From NCBI GenBank assembly GCA_017470245.1, contig JAFUEV010000052.1, forward strand, positions 1 through 40,577: 40,577 bases of DNA. Direction: 5' to 3'. The notes under the pieces were generated by a model. The model saw nothing but the letters and a program-made list of their open reading frames with translations, was not told the DNA's origin and did no database searches. Below are positions 1-9,152 of the stretch, in pieces (the first letter of the stretch is position 1; each line of letters begins with the position of its first letter). This DNA comes from a bacterium (GTDB lineage Bacteria > Cyanobacteriota > Vampirovibrionia > Gastranaerophilales > Gastranaerophilaceae). A program made the translations under genes and the position numbers.

Positions 1-457
1 TCGTCATAGTTGTTATTAATGTATGCATAGATAAAGCATAGGACAATGCAAAAATTATTGATAAATAACTTTCTTTAACTTCTTTCGTTAAGAAATAGGA
101 AAAAGTTAATCCGCATAATCCTATTTTTATTAACATAATAAGTTCAAGAGCTATATTTATATATTTATCGGGGAATAAAAACAATATTATATTTAACGGA
201 CTAAAATAATTATAATATGCCGAAAAATCAAGCATATTATTACCGCCCAAATTGGCAAAACTATAGAAAAAATCATTATTCGTAGTAAATATAGACTTAA
301 AATAAGACAAAAAGTTTATATGTTGATAATTAGTATCCCAATACAGAAATGACCTACTACCCAAAGGAAATATATGCAAAAATATAAAACCCACAAATAA
401 AACAAAAATAGGCAATAGAAATGATAAAGAATATATAACTTTAGCTTTTTCCTTCAA
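1..457 (-). CDS. YfhO-like multi-pass membrane protein, N-terminal part (cut by window edge)
   Basis: About 152 residues of an open frame that continues past the left edge. I start it at a TTG (455-457) because AGGA sits 7 nt upstream (465-468) and an in-frame stop lies just before. The first helix (about residues 7-30) is followed by a loop with D41 and Q45, then a Leu-Gly-Gly-Asn segment near 70-73, a Ser-Pro-Leu-Asn motif near 86-89 and further hydrophobic helices. This order matches the start of the bacterial YfhO family (PF09586), large polytopic proteins linked to glycosylation of cell-envelope polymers, for example lipoteichoic acid glycosylation in Gram-positives. The role in this diderm is unknown. 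The assignment rests on pattern memory of the N-terminal signature; the C-terminal part is not visible. Confidence 0.68.
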   Translation of the reverse strand, partial: MKEKAKVIYSLSFLLPIFVLFVGFIFLHIFPLGSRSFLYWDTNYQHINFLSYFKSIFTTNNDFFYSFANLGGNNMLDFSAYYNYFSPLNIILFLFPDKYINIALELIMLIKIGLCGLTFSYFLTKEVKESYLSIIFALSYALSMHTLITTMT

Positions 458-506
458 TATTATTTCCTAACTTTCAATGCACTATATCCAAACCCAATTA
501 TAAAAA

Positions 507-582
507 TGGTGCCGCGTCTCGGAATCGAACCAAGGACACAGGGATTTTCAGTCCCTTGCTCTACCAACTGAGCTAACGCGGC
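507..582 (-). tRNA. tRNA-Phe (GAA)
   Basis: The minus strand folds as a full cloverleaf. The 7-bp acceptor pairs 576-582 with 511-517. The D arm is GCTC/GAGC, and the anticodon stem AGGGA/TCCCT encloses loop CTGAAAA with anticodon GAA. The T arm carries TTCGATT. The discriminator is A and the CCA end is encoded (507-509). It lies 108 bp downstream of the helicase stop on the same strand. Confidence 0.97.
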
Positions 583-690
583 AAATGTTTATTATTCTAT
601 TTATTTAACCGTATAGAATATTTCTACATCGGCTAACCTCTTTAATTATAATATCTGATAAAAACTTTTAGTCAATATTTTTTTTATTTT

Positions 691-3411
691 TTATTCAAAC
701 CTGCTTAGTTTTTTTGTTTTAGAATCTCTTACAAGTGAAGAAAAAGCTTCTTTTCTTGCTTTTACCAATTCTTTACGACCATCAACAGTTCTGGTATATA
801 TGATATCACAATCACCAATATATTTGTTCCAAAGTCCTTTAAATATTTCGGTATTTTCTTTTTTCTGTCCTATTATAGTTGGAATGGCATGGTAATCTAT
901 TGTCTGCATATTATTATTTTTACTTTTCCTTATAAATAAATACCTTGGATTTTCAATAGGATTTAAAAATTCCATAAAAGATTTTATTATCAAATTATTT
1001 TCTTCCGGAGACACATTACTTACCGAAAAGAAAATACTTCCGTCTACTATATTTTGCTTGCATTGTATATCAATTCGCTGCATATTCGTTTTTATACATT
1101 CCATATAATATAGGGTTTCCAGTATTACAATACCAATTTGACGCATGATTTTTTCAGGACTGGAACATCTCAAATATTTATATGTAGGTTGCGCCATAAA
1201 AACGACAAATCCAATAACACACAATAATAATAGCCATATAGACACTTGAAGAAAATAAATGGCAAGCGCACCAAAAAATGTAAGCCAAGTAAACAGAATA
1301 TAGAAATAACCACCTTTATAATAGAAATTTTTCATTTGAACCGTAGTAGAAACACCGGTCCTAAGCGATTGTGCCGGCGCATTGTACTGTTTAATCAAAC
1401 CTTTTTTCCATAATTGCGCGGTTTCAGTTCTATTCACAGCCATTGATTTCATGCCTGTATTTAGTTCAATAAAATTATTTTCGGTTAAAATACCAATGTT
1501 TCTTTCTATTTTGTTATTAAAATCATCGGGTAAAATTCTTTCTATACCATTTTCAATATAATGAGGTTCTTTAAAAGACGGAGCTTCATACCCCTTAAAT
1601 CTCTGCATTAATTGTAAATAATCAAAAATTTGAATATTAGGTTCTGTTTCCGTATCAGCTTTAGAAGGTAATTCTTTTTTTAATGTTTCTAACGTTGTTA
1701 ATATTTTAACTGATGCCAAATGCCATATATTAGAAACTTTATCAGGATTGTTTTTATCCTTTCTTATAGCTCTGCCACGCATTTGGTTTGAAAGCATGTA
1801 TGAACTGACTGTACTTGAAAGGATTAAGGAGTTTATACAAGGTGCATCCCAACCTTCCCCCAAAAGAGCCTGCGTACCTACCATAACAGTTATTAAGCCT
1901 TCATTAAACATTTGTGTAATGAGTTCAACTATCATGGAACGTTTTGCACCTTTTGCAATAACTTTTAAATAATTACTATCTCTGTCAAAAACATTACAAG
2001 AAACATAATCTTCAAGCGCACATTTTTTTACCAAATTTATAAACTGTTCTTTTATCTTTGAGGGAATCAATATTATACTTCCGGTTAAAACACTTAACGA
2101 AATATCTTGACGTTCTTTTAATGTCTGCCAAATTGGAATTACACCCAAAACAGAACAATCGGTTACATCATATTTAATATAATCCGTCAAAATAACCATT
2201 CGTAATTTATCTTTTAAATTGTTAGCTTCAAGATTAACAATATCTTTTATCGAGTCCAGTTTTCCAAGACTATTGGCTATTTGTTTTTTTATTTTAGGAT
2301 TATCGCTTAAATATACCGATTTATTATACATAATGCCTGCAACTTTGGCACTGCCATATATTTCATCAAGCACATTTTTATATTTATCAAGTTTTTTATT
2401 ATCTTTTGAAAGAATAAAAGATAAAAACAGTTTTTGTTGGTCTTCATTAAATTTCGGAATATCTTTCTCAGTAGAATCAAAAATTTCTAAAAAGTTATTC
2501 GGAATTTTTTTCTTAGCAGCTTTTAAAAAGGAAGCAACAGAAACATAATTTTTAGGTTCTTCAAGAATTGTTTCAACATTTTCGGAAGATAAATACTCTT
2601 GCATAGCAGAAACCAGTTCTTCATTTGAATATAATGATTGAACAAAATTATTAATTCGGATAAGACTTTTATTTATTTCTTCAGATTCATTTTTTCTTAA
2701 TAAAGAAAAATGAATAAAATCCTGATGAGGACACAAATCACCGTTTTGAACCAATTCCGGTATAGATATTACTTCATCAATTGAGCCGCACAGAGATGAA
2801 TACCTTTCCCATTCAGTTGTATCAGCATCATACGGAGGTGTTGCAGTTAAAGAAACCGTTTGTTTAGGCTTTAAATTATCTATAAAATACATCAAAGCTT
2901 TCCACCATTCGTTTCTCAAATGATGCGCTTCATCAAAACATAAAACTTCAACTTTAGCTTTTTTTACAATATTAATAATTTCATTAGCTTTCTCTTTGTT
3001 CAATCGTTTAAAATTATTTTCTTGTTCATCATCTTCTTCAAGAAGTTCTTCATCATCTGTTTCTTCATTTTTTTCATCTGCACCGCAAAATGCAGCAAGT
3101 AATGATTGATACGTAATAACAGTTATAAATTTAGGTTCTCTTATATTTAACGAAATAATATCTTCACTGTTTCCGTTCAGGAAAGCATCTATAATTCTTT
3201 GCTTCCACTGATTTCTTATTGTAATAGTAGGCGCAAAGATTATTGTAGGTTTATTAATCCTTGCAATTACTTCAATACCAAGCGTTGTTTTTCCTGCTCC
3301 CGGTGCTGCTACAACGTGAATTTTGTTATCAGCCAAATGATATGACAGATTATCTAAAATGCGTTGTTGATAATCTCTCCACTTCCCATTAAATTTAAGT
3401 ACATTTTCCAT
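691..3411 (-). CDS. SF2 DEAD/DEAH-type helicase with C-terminal transmembrane hairpin
   Basis: A 906-aa protein with superfamily 2 helicase motifs: a Q-like Trp/Tyr-Gln start (11-16), Walker A AAPGAGKT (35-42), DEAHH (160-164), SLTATPP (187-193), and motif V/VI region GTQALLGEGWDAP (512-524) to QMRGRAIR (543-550). An acidic Glu/Asp insert lies at about 112-132. The second RecA lobe is preceded by a roughly 190-residue helical insertion (230-400). After the helicase core comes a hairpin of two strongly hydrophobic helices (about 702-721 and 724-742), then a 160-residue soluble tail. Type III restriction-like and Res-family helicases share the motifs, but a membrane hairpin is unusual. No methyltransferase or nuclease gene is adjacent. 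A role in phage defence or membrane-associated nucleic acid handling is a guess. The ATG lacks a clear Shine-Dalgarno sequence. Confidence 0.88.
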   Translation of the reverse strand: MENVLKFNGKWRDYQQRILDNLSYHLADNKIHVVAAPGAGKTTLGIEVIARINKPTIIFAPTITIRNQWKQRIIDAFLNGNSEDIISLNIREPKFITVITYQSLLAAFCGADEKNEETDDEELLEEDDEQENNFKRLNKEKANEIINIVKKAKVEVLCFDEAHHLRNEWWKALMYFIDNLKPKQTVSLTATPPYDADTTEWERYSSLCGSIDEVISIPELVQNGDLCPHQDFIHFSLLRKNESEEINKSLIRINNFVQSLYSNEELVSAMQEYLSSENVETILEEPKNYVSVASFLKAAKKKIPNNFLEIFDSTEKDIPKFNEDQQKLFLSFILSKDNKKLDKYKNVLDEIYGSAKVAGIMYNKSVYLSDNPKIKKQIANSLGKLDSIKDIVNLEANNLKDKLRMVILTDYIKYDVTDCSVLGVIPIWQTLKERQDISLSVLTGSIILIPSKIKEQFINLVKKCALEDYVSCNVFDRDSNYLKVIAKGAKRSMIVELITQMFNEGLITVMVGTQALLGEGWDAPCINSLILSSTVSSYMLSNQMRGRAIRKDKNNPDKVSNIWHLASVKILTTLETLKKELPSKADTETEPNIQIFDYLQLMQRFKGYEAPSFKEPHYIENGIERILPDDFNNKIERNIGILTENNFIELNTGMKSMAVNRTETAQLWKKGLIKQYNAPAQSLRTGVSTTVQMKNFYYKGGYFYILFTWLTFFGALAIYFLQVSIWLLLLCVIGFVVFMAQPTYKYLRCSSPEKIMRQIGIVILETLYYMECIKTNMQRIDIQCKQNIVDGSIFFSVSNVSPEENNLIIKSFMEFLNPIENPRYLFIRKSKNNNMQTIDYHAIPTIIGQKKENTEIFKGLWNKYIGDCDIIYTRTVDGRKELVKARKEAFSSLVRDSKTKKLSRFE

Positions 3412-3434
3412 ATAAATATTGAATTATATAACAC

Positions 3435-4517
3435 TTATTTAGTCAATAAATTAACATATTCAGCATAAGTATATACCTTTGCATTACTATTAATTATAGA
3501 TATACACCTTTTTAAACCGACTAATGTCAAATTACATGATGTAACAATTATTTTGTTATCCAATTCCTGTTTTTTATAGAAATTATTTTTTAAAATTTGC
3601 TTTGCTATTTTAGGATATTTTAAAAGAAAATAATTTTCCATTAAAGAACACGTACCTTTTTTATTTATAATATTCATTTCTGACGGAAGATAACAAATTC
3701 TTTCTGTTGATACAGGCTTAAAGAAAACGGCATTATCATTATGTTCAACATTAAGCGCATGCATTTTTATAATTTCATCTATAGTAATTATCTTATCTTT
3801 TAATTCAGGGATTTTATTTAAAGTATCAAAACAAGAATTACAAGAACATACAATATACTTGGTATTTTCAGGGATTGATGAAACTATTCTTTTTGAATTT
3901 TTATTAAATTCATTTATATTTCCGTCACTTAAATAAGGTAACCCGCAACAATTTGAATTGACATTTATTACGTTATAACCTAATTTATTCAGCAAATTAA
4001 CAGAGGCGTTTTTATCTGAAGGATTGATATATTTATTAACACAACCCTCAAAATATACAACATTTTCATTTGTTTCATTCCTATTTTGCCTTTTTTTAGT
4101 TACTTTAATATCAAATAAACTATCAATAAATGTATTTAGGAAAATGCTCTTTAACGGAAAACATTTATAAATAATTTTAAATATTCTAAGGATATTTAAA
4201 ATTATTTTGTATATATAAGGAAAAGATAAAGCAGAGTACTTGAAATTATTTTCAAACTTTATCCGAGTTAAAATTTCTCTCATATCAATACCGCTGGGAC
4301 AAAACCTTTTGCATTCATTACAATTTAAACATATATCCGAATTTTTTATAAATTCTTTTGTAAGAGGTTTATTATTATTATAAAAATTATTTAAAACAAT
4401 ATATCTACCTCTGGACAGATACATTTCGTTTTTTGTTGCAATATATATTGGACAAACACTTTGACAAAGTCCACATTTTGAACATTTATAAACTTCTTCT
4501 TTTATATTTTTTTTCAT
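3435..4517 (-). CDS. GlcF/GlpC-like iron-sulfur oxidoreductase subunit (CCG domain)
   Basis: A 360-aa protein with two N-terminal [4Fe-4S] ferredoxin motifs (C12, C15, C18, C22 and C63, C66, C69, C73, the second group ending CPSG). It continues with a cysteine-rich CCG domain: C159, the C190-C191-G192 triplet and C224/C226/C229. The second CCG module is degenerate, with only scattered Cys near the C-terminus. This is the layout of the iron-sulfur subunits of glycolate oxidase (GlcF), anaerobic glycerol-3-phosphate dehydrogenase (GlpC) and LutA, which pass electrons from a flavoprotein. It is shorter than typical GlcF (about 400 aa), and no FAD partner gene is beside it, so the substrate cannot be named. 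It ends 23 bp upstream of the helicase start codon on the same strand, so the two may be co-transcribed. Confidence 0.82.
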   Translation of the reverse strand: MKKNIKEEVYKCSKCGLCQSVCPIYIATKNEMYLSRGRYIVLNNFYNNNKPLTKEFIKNSDICLNCNECKRFCPSGIDMREILTRIKFENNFKYSALSFPYIYKIILNILRIFKIIYKCFPLKSIFLNTFIDSLFDIKVTKKRQNRNETNENVVYFEGCVNKYINPSDKNASVNLLNKLGYNVINVNSNCCGLPYLSDGNINEFNKNSKRIVSSIPENTKYIVCSCNSCFDTLNKIPELKDKIITIDEIIKMHALNVEHNDNAVFFKPVSTERICYLPSEMNIINKKGTCSLMENYFLLKYPKIAKQILKNNFYKKQELDNKIIVTSCNLTLVGLKRCISIINSNAKVYTYAEYVNLLTK

Positions 4518-4589
4518 ACTTAAATTATCTTATAAAATCACTGTTCACACAATTGCATTTTAATTTTAATTATATGATAATTAAGAGTT

Positions 4590-5168
4590 ATGGCACTAAA
4601 AAATATATTAAAAGATAAAAGAAATATAATATATATAGGACTATTATCAATAGTTATTTTGGCTTGTTTTTGGGCATTTGTATCAGCAGGCATGATTACA
4701 AAATCTTTTAAAGATAAGATTATTGATAAAACGTATAAGAATAAAGAAGCTAATATTGAAAGTCTTTTGGTAACAGAAACAAAGGACGGAGCAAAGCTTT
4801 GGGAATTATATGCAGATGAAGGTACATATACAGATTCTGACAATATTGTTTTATTACAAAATCTTATAGGTAATTTTTATGAAGGGAATACCGTAAAAGC
4901 AAGCTTTCAAGCAGATGCCGGAACATACAATGCAACAACTAAACAAATAATATTGTATAATAATGTTATACTTGTATATGAGGACGGAACGAACCTTCAA
5001 ACAGAACGATTAAAATATTCCGGAAAAGAAGAAGATATAATAGCAGAAGGTAACGTCAGAATTGAGAAACCGGGTGAAGCGGTTATTATAGGAAACAAAG
5101 CTATTCTTAGCAGCGATTATAAGGATTTCCATATAGAAGGAAGAACAGAAACACATTTTTATATGTAA
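4590..5168 (+). CDS. lptC: LptC-family LPS export protein
   Basis: A 192-aa protein with a cytoplasmic basic start, one transmembrane helix (about 12-34) and a periplasmic beta-jellyroll repeat region containing the YrbK/LptC-type sequence GAKLWELYADEG near residues 67-78. LptC is a bitopic inner-membrane protein that receives LPS from LptBFG and hands it to LptA. An AAGAG Shine-Dalgarno lies just upstream of ATG. The next gene, an LptA homologue, begins 14 bp after the stop, the classic lptC-lptA order. It is divergent from the iron-sulfur gene. LptB, LptF/G and LptD are not in the window. Confidence 0.87.
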   Translation: MALKNILKDKRNIIYIGLLSIVILACFWAFVSAGMITKSFKDKIIDKTYKNKEANIESLLVTETKDGAKLWELYADEGTYTDSDNIVLLQNLIGNFYEGNTVKASFQADAGTYNATTKQIILYNNVILVYEDGTNLQTERLKYSGKEEDIIAEGNVRIEKPGEAVIIGNKAILSSDYKDFHIEGRTETHFYM

Positions 5169-5182
5169 GAGATGGACTAAAG

Positions 5183-6130
5183 ATGAAAAGAAATATAATA
5201 AATTCAATTTTATTACTAATATGTTTAACCGCAGGTATAGTTTATGCAGGTTCTTTGACAGTGGAGTCTGATACACAAGAATTTAAAGACAGTGATAAAA
5301 AAATATATCTTGAAGGTAACGTAAAGGTCAAAACGGATGATGCAAATGTTGCAAGTCCCAGAGCAGTCGTAGAGCTTGATCCGAAAAATAACAAAGTTAA
5401 TAATGTTGAATTTAAAGAACACGCATATTCTTGGCATTTAAAAGACGGGAAAAAGCACGAAATAAAAGCACAAATTTTAAAAATTTCACTATTAAATAAA
5501 GTTTTTTCTGCAGAAGGCAATACTATTTCATCAATTACAGAGAATAATAAACCTGTTGTTATTGTTACTGCTGACAGACAAGAATACAATAAAACAAATA
5601 ATATGATGAAGGCATTCGGAAATGTAAATATTATTTATAAAGATGTTGAAACATTTTCATCCGAAGCTTATGTTTCTTTAAATGATAAAAATGACGTAAA
5701 GAAAATTGACCTTGTCGGAAATGCAAAATTACACAAAGGCAAAAACAAAATTAATGCAAGAAAAGTATCATACGATAATATAAAAGAAGAAGCTGTAGCA
5801 ATCGGGAATGTATACACAGATCTTACAACAGAAGATAACAAAAGAGTTGAAATTTGGTCTGATTATCAATCATATAATAAAAAATCAAACTTCGTAAATG
5901 CTTCAGGTTCAACAAAAATAAAGTATGAAGATTACCACGCAACCGGACCAAAAGTAAATGTATATGCAGATAAAAATACAAAAAAGCTTAATGAAGCAGT
6001 TTTTGTCGGTCGTTCTAAAATTGAAACAAAAGGCAGAACTATAGAAGCTGACAGAATAACAATTACAATGAATCCTAAAGATTTCAAAGCAGAAGGAAAT
6101 GTAAAATCAGTTATTCCAAATATTAATTAA
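5183..6130 (+). CDS. lptA: LptA/OstA-like periplasmic LPS-transport protein
   Basis: A 315-aa secreted protein: a signal peptide (about 1-22, ending VYAG) followed by OstA-type beta-jellyroll repeats. Recurrent phrases are LEGNVKVKTDDANVASP near the start, then AFGNVNIIYKD, AIGNVYTDLTTED, NASGSTKIKYED and KAEGNVKSV near the end. LptA proteins form the periplasmic bridge between LptC and LptD. E. coli LptA is about 185 aa, so this one holds roughly 1.5-2 times as many repeat strands and could form a longer bridge or a fused multi-unit. It sits directly behind lptC and is probably translated from the same transcript. It ends 13 bp from the convergent next gene. Confidence 0.84.
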   Translation: MKRNIINSILLLICLTAGIVYAGSLTVESDTQEFKDSDKKIYLEGNVKVKTDDANVASPRAVVELDPKNNKVNNVEFKEHAYSWHLKDGKKHEIKAQILKISLLNKVFSAEGNTISSITENNKPVVIVTADRQEYNKTNNMMKAFGNVNIIYKDVETFSSEAYVSLNDKNDVKKIDLVGNAKLHKGKNKINARKVSYDNIKEEAVAIGNVYTDLTTEDNKRVEIWSDYQSYNKKSNFVNASGSTKIKYEDYHATGPKVNVYADKNTKKLNEAVFVGRSKIETKGRTIEADRITITMNPKDFKAEGNVKSVIPNIN

Positions 6131-6143
6131 TGAAGTAAAAAAT

Positions 6144-6491
6144 TTATTTAATTAAATCCAAAGCTCTTTGCATCAATTTATCAGACTGTTGTTGAAGTTC
6201 TGCAACTTTAGTTTTATATTTTGCTTCTTCAGCAGCAAGTCTTTTTAATCGTTCTAAATTTTCCTGAGCCATTTGACTTGAAGCACCATCAGGAGCTTTA
6301 CCTTGTTTTATTTTTGCTACAGAAACTGCAGCTGCCCCTATTGCAGCCAAACCACATAAAGCAATTGCAAGCTTTTTCCCTGTCTTTGATTTATCATTTT
6401 TTTTAGGAGTTGCATCTGCTACTTCTTTTATTGTTTTAGCATTTGAAATTTTTGTATTGAATAATTCTACATTATTTATTTTCATAACCAT
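6144..6491 (-). CDS. Small single-pass membrane protein with C-terminal coiled coil, unknown function
   Basis: A 115-aa protein I do not recognise. A basic, Lys-rich stretch (29-40) precedes one Ala-rich hydrophobic helix (about 41-59). The rest is a charged heptad-like helix (about 76-112) rich in Glu, Lys, Gln and Leu. The first ATG (6491) and a second in-frame ATG at 6485 are both possible starts, and neither has a strong Shine-Dalgarno. The gene is convergent with lptA and lies just downstream of the AI-2E permease on the same strand. A small envelope scaffold would fit the shape, but nothing specific supports it. Confidence 0.6.
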   Translation of the reverse strand: MVMKINNVELFNTKISNAKTIKEVADATPKKNDKSKTGKKLAIALCGLAAIGAAAVSVAKIKQGKAPDGASSQMAQENLERLKRLAAEEAKYKTKVAELQQQSDKLMQRALDLIK

Positions 6492-6546
6492 ATACCCATA
6501 ATTGTTTCTATTATATATAAAACATAAGAAAAATTTTTATTGCTAT

Positions 6547-7572
6547 TTATTTTATATTTTTTATATAAAGTTCTTCAATCAAAACAACAACCGTTGCAGC
6601 TATAGCCGGAGCAAATACAACACCTATAACACCAAAATATTTTGCAGTAATTAACAAAAATAAATATATAATTAAAGGATGTAAATTTAAAAATTTACTG
6701 AATACATAGGGTCTTACAAAATTATTTTCAATAAGTTGCGCAATTGCAAATACAACTATAACGGATATAATCGTATACAATCCGGATTTAAAAGTAACAA
6801 CAAGAGCAATAACCAGAGCTATTGCAGGTCCTATTACAGGAATAATATCTAACACTGAAGTTATTAAACCTAAAAGAATAGCATATTCTATTCCCAATAT
6901 AGAAAGTCCAATTGCCATAACAATACCGACACTTGCCATTGTTGTAATTTGGGCAATGACATAGCCTCCTATTTTTTGGGAAATACTTTCCAATATACTT
7001 CCTGCCTTTTCCTGCATATTGGAAGGAAACAAACTAAGGTATGTTTTTCTAACTGTTTCTTTATCAGCCATAAAATAAAAAGTAATAATTACTGAAACAA
7101 TTAAATATATAACGGCAGAACCAATATTTTTTCCGATATTAATAGAACTGTTCAATAAACCAGATGTTAAACCGGATGTTGAAGAAATAAAATCGGACAT
7201 ATCTATACTATTCAAATTTAACTTTACCGCCAACGGGTTATTAGAAATATATTCTTTTATCATTTCTCCATGCTGAGGCAATGCATCAGCAAATGAACTT
7301 ATTTGATGTGCTCCCATTATAAATAATGGAATAAAAAATGCACACACAATAACTAGCATAGCTAATAAAACCAATGCAGCAGCTAAATTTCTGTTGATTT
7401 TGACAGAAAATTTTTCAACAAAAGGATTGAGAGAACATGCTATAACATAAGATGCAAAAAACATAATTGCTATATCTTGTATTTTGGAAATAAATATAAC
7501 AAATAATATTAAAATTATAAAAAATATAATATTCTTAGATGTTATATACTTTTGAAACAAACCGCTAAACAT
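6547..7572 (-). CDS. AI-2E family transporter (PF01594 permease)
   Basis: About 341 aa with the usual eight-helix pattern of the family: paired N-terminal helices, a long extracytoplasmic domain around 65-150, and C-terminal helices containing the family-typical GLITSVLDIIPVIGPAIA segment and a FAPAIAATVVVLIEEL ending. The family includes TqsA (quorum-signal export) and Na+/H+ antiporters, so the substrate cannot be read from sequence. I place the start at the ATG at 7570-7572 because GGGAG lies 5 nt upstream. An in-frame TTG four codons earlier (7584) overlaps that Shine-Dalgarno and is less likely. Confidence 0.85.
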   Translation of the reverse strand: MFSGLFQKYITSKNIIFFIILILFVIFISKIQDIAIMFFASYVIACSLNPFVEKFSVKINRNLAAALVLLAMLVIVCAFFIPLFIMGAHQISSFADALPQHGEMIKEYISNNPLAVKLNLNSIDMSDFISSTSGLTSGLLNSSINIGKNIGSAVIYLIVSVIITFYFMADKETVRKTYLSLFPSNMQEKAGSILESISQKIGGYVIAQITTMASVGIVMAIGLSILGIEYAILLGLITSVLDIIPVIGPAIALVIALVVTFKSGLYTIISVIVVFAIAQLIENNFVRPYVFSKFLNLHPLIIYLFLLITAKYFGVIGVVFAPAIAATVVVLIEELYIKNIK

Positions 7573-7627
7573 TTTAACTCCCAATATTAGTTTCTCAATA
7601 TAAAAAATAATAATATAAATTTCAAAA

Positions 7628-7663
7628 AAAAATAACCCCCTGATTGTTCAGAAGGTTATTTTT
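7628..7663 (-). terminator. Rho-independent terminator
   Basis: A 10-bp stem pairs AAAAATAACC (7628-7637) with GGTTATTTTT (7654-7663). Read on the minus strand it is followed by a T run. It lies between the ArsB/NhaD-type transporter and the AI-2E gene and should end the former transcript. Its A/T flanks could also work on the plus strand. Confidence 0.75.
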
Positions 7664-7751
7664 ATTTAATTTAGTTTTGTCTTTTACCGTCACTGTTTCA
7701 AGATTCTGTATACATCGGTCAAACTCATAACGAAATTTGCCATAAAATATT

Positions 7752-9077
7752 TTACATAAAGTGTCTAATCCAAATATAGACGGAAGATAGTGCCAATGAT
7801 ATAAATACAACAACTATACCATACTTCATAAATTGTAAAAATTTAATCGGATGACCATTTTTCGCAGCATTTTCGGATACTATAACATTTGCAGCAGCAC
7901 CAATAATTGTAAGGTTTCCACCCAAACAAGCACCTAAAGATAAGCACCACCACATCGGAATTACAAATTCTCTGCCTTTTTCAAGTTCTATTTCATGAAT
8001 CATTGGAGCCATAGTTGCAGTATAAGGGATATTATCTATAATACCTGATAAAATACCTGATGCCCACAGAATAACAAAAGAAGCTATTTTTTGAGAGCCT
8101 GCAGTAACCTGTAATAGCCAATCTGCCATTAATTTAATACCACCGGCTGCTTCAAAAGCACCGATAATTATAAATAAACCGATGAAAAAGAAAATTGTAT
8201 TCCATTCAACTTCTTTGAACATTTCTTCCGGTGATTCAAATAACAATAGTATACTTGCACCAATAAATGCTATAACACAAGTTGCTATATGAGTTATGTC
8301 ATGTGTTAAGAAACCTAAAATAACCAAACCTAAAACTATCATACTTCTTTTTAACAACGCATAATCTGTAATTGTTTTAGAATTGTCTATTTCCTGAATT
8401 TTTGCCATTTTTTCTTCTGTAGTTCTGAGTTGTTTTTTAAAGCAAAGATACAAAAATCCCAAAACCACAACCATTATAACTGTACAAATGAGAGTCAACT
8501 CACTTAAAAAATCCATAAATGACAAATTACCGGCACTTCCGATAATAATATTCGGAGGGTCACCTATTAACGTTGTTGTTCCTCCTATGTTTGAAGCAAA
8601 AACTTCTGAAATTAACAATGGGACAGGATTAATATCCAGTTGCTTTGCTGCAACAAAAGTTATCGGCATAATTAAAATAACTGTTGTAACATTGTCTAAA
8701 AATGCAGATAAAATTGCAGTAAAGAAAGCCAAAGAAACCAATACCAATATAGGCTTACCTTTTGTTAATTTTAAAAGTTCAATTGCAATCCACTTAAACA
8801 CACCGCAACGAGTTGTGATATTGACTATAATCATCATTGAAACCAACAGAAATATAACGTTAAAATCAATAAAATTAATAAAATAATTTTCGTTCAAACC
8901 TGCTTCTGCTATTTTATCTTGACTTACCAGACCTGAAAAAACAACTATTGCTGCACCAATTAATGCTATAGTAACCTTAGGTATTTTTTCCAGTGCAATT
9001 AGGACATAAGCAAGAATTAGGATAACTGCAGATATAACTATAGAATGGTTTTGAACCAATTCATGAAAATGTTCCAT
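7752..9077 (-). CDS. ArsB/NhaD-type ion transporter (SLC13-like permease)
   Basis: A 441-aa polytopic protein with about 11-12 hydrophobic segments in two inverted halves. Family marks are LSAFLDNVTTVILIMP (about 123-138), the re-entrant-loop motif NIGGTTTLIGDPPNIIIGSA (163-182), its second-half counterparts GIIDNIPYTATMAP and GGNLTIIGAAANVIVSE, and a hydrophilic linker (about 215-235) between the halves. These place it in the ArsB/NhaD/P-protein branch of the ion transporter superfamily. Members move Na+/H+, arsenite or organic anions. No ars genes are near, so the ion is undetermined. It is followed by a strong terminator and preceded by the radical SAM gene on the same strand, 75 bp away. 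Confidence 0.85.
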   Translation of the reverse strand: MEHFHELVQNHSIVISAVILILAYVLIALEKIPKVTIALIGAAIVVFSGLVSQDKIAEAGLNENYFINFIDFNVIFLLVSMMIIVNITTRCGVFKWIAIELLKLTKGKPILVLVSLAFFTAILSAFLDNVTTVILIMPITFVAAKQLDINPVPLLISEVFASNIGGTTTLIGDPPNIIIGSAGNLSFMDFLSELTLICTVIMVVVLGFLYLCFKKQLRTTEEKMAKIQEIDNSKTITDYALLKRSMIVLGLVILGFLTHDITHIATCVIAFIGASILLLFESPEEMFKEVEWNTIFFFIGLFIIIGAFEAAGGIKLMADWLLQVTAGSQKIASFVILWASGILSGIIDNIPYTATMAPMIHEIELEKGREFVIPMWWCLSLGACLGGNLTIIGAAANVIVSENAAKNGHPIKFLQFMKYGIVVVFISLALSSVYIWIRHFM

Positions 9078-9152
9078 AATCTACCTTTCTAATATACGTG
9101 TAAATATCATGTATAATGATAACAAAAACATAGATATTTTTTGAATATGAAT

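Noticed and set aside
4553..4581. TTGCAT-17-GATAAT as a promoter for lptC
   Set aside because: The implied start of transcription would fall on the Shine-Dalgarno, leaving almost no leader.
7622..7813. Short minus-strand frame of 63 codons
   Set aside because: It overlaps the end of the ArsB/NhaD-type gene in another frame and runs through a terminator.
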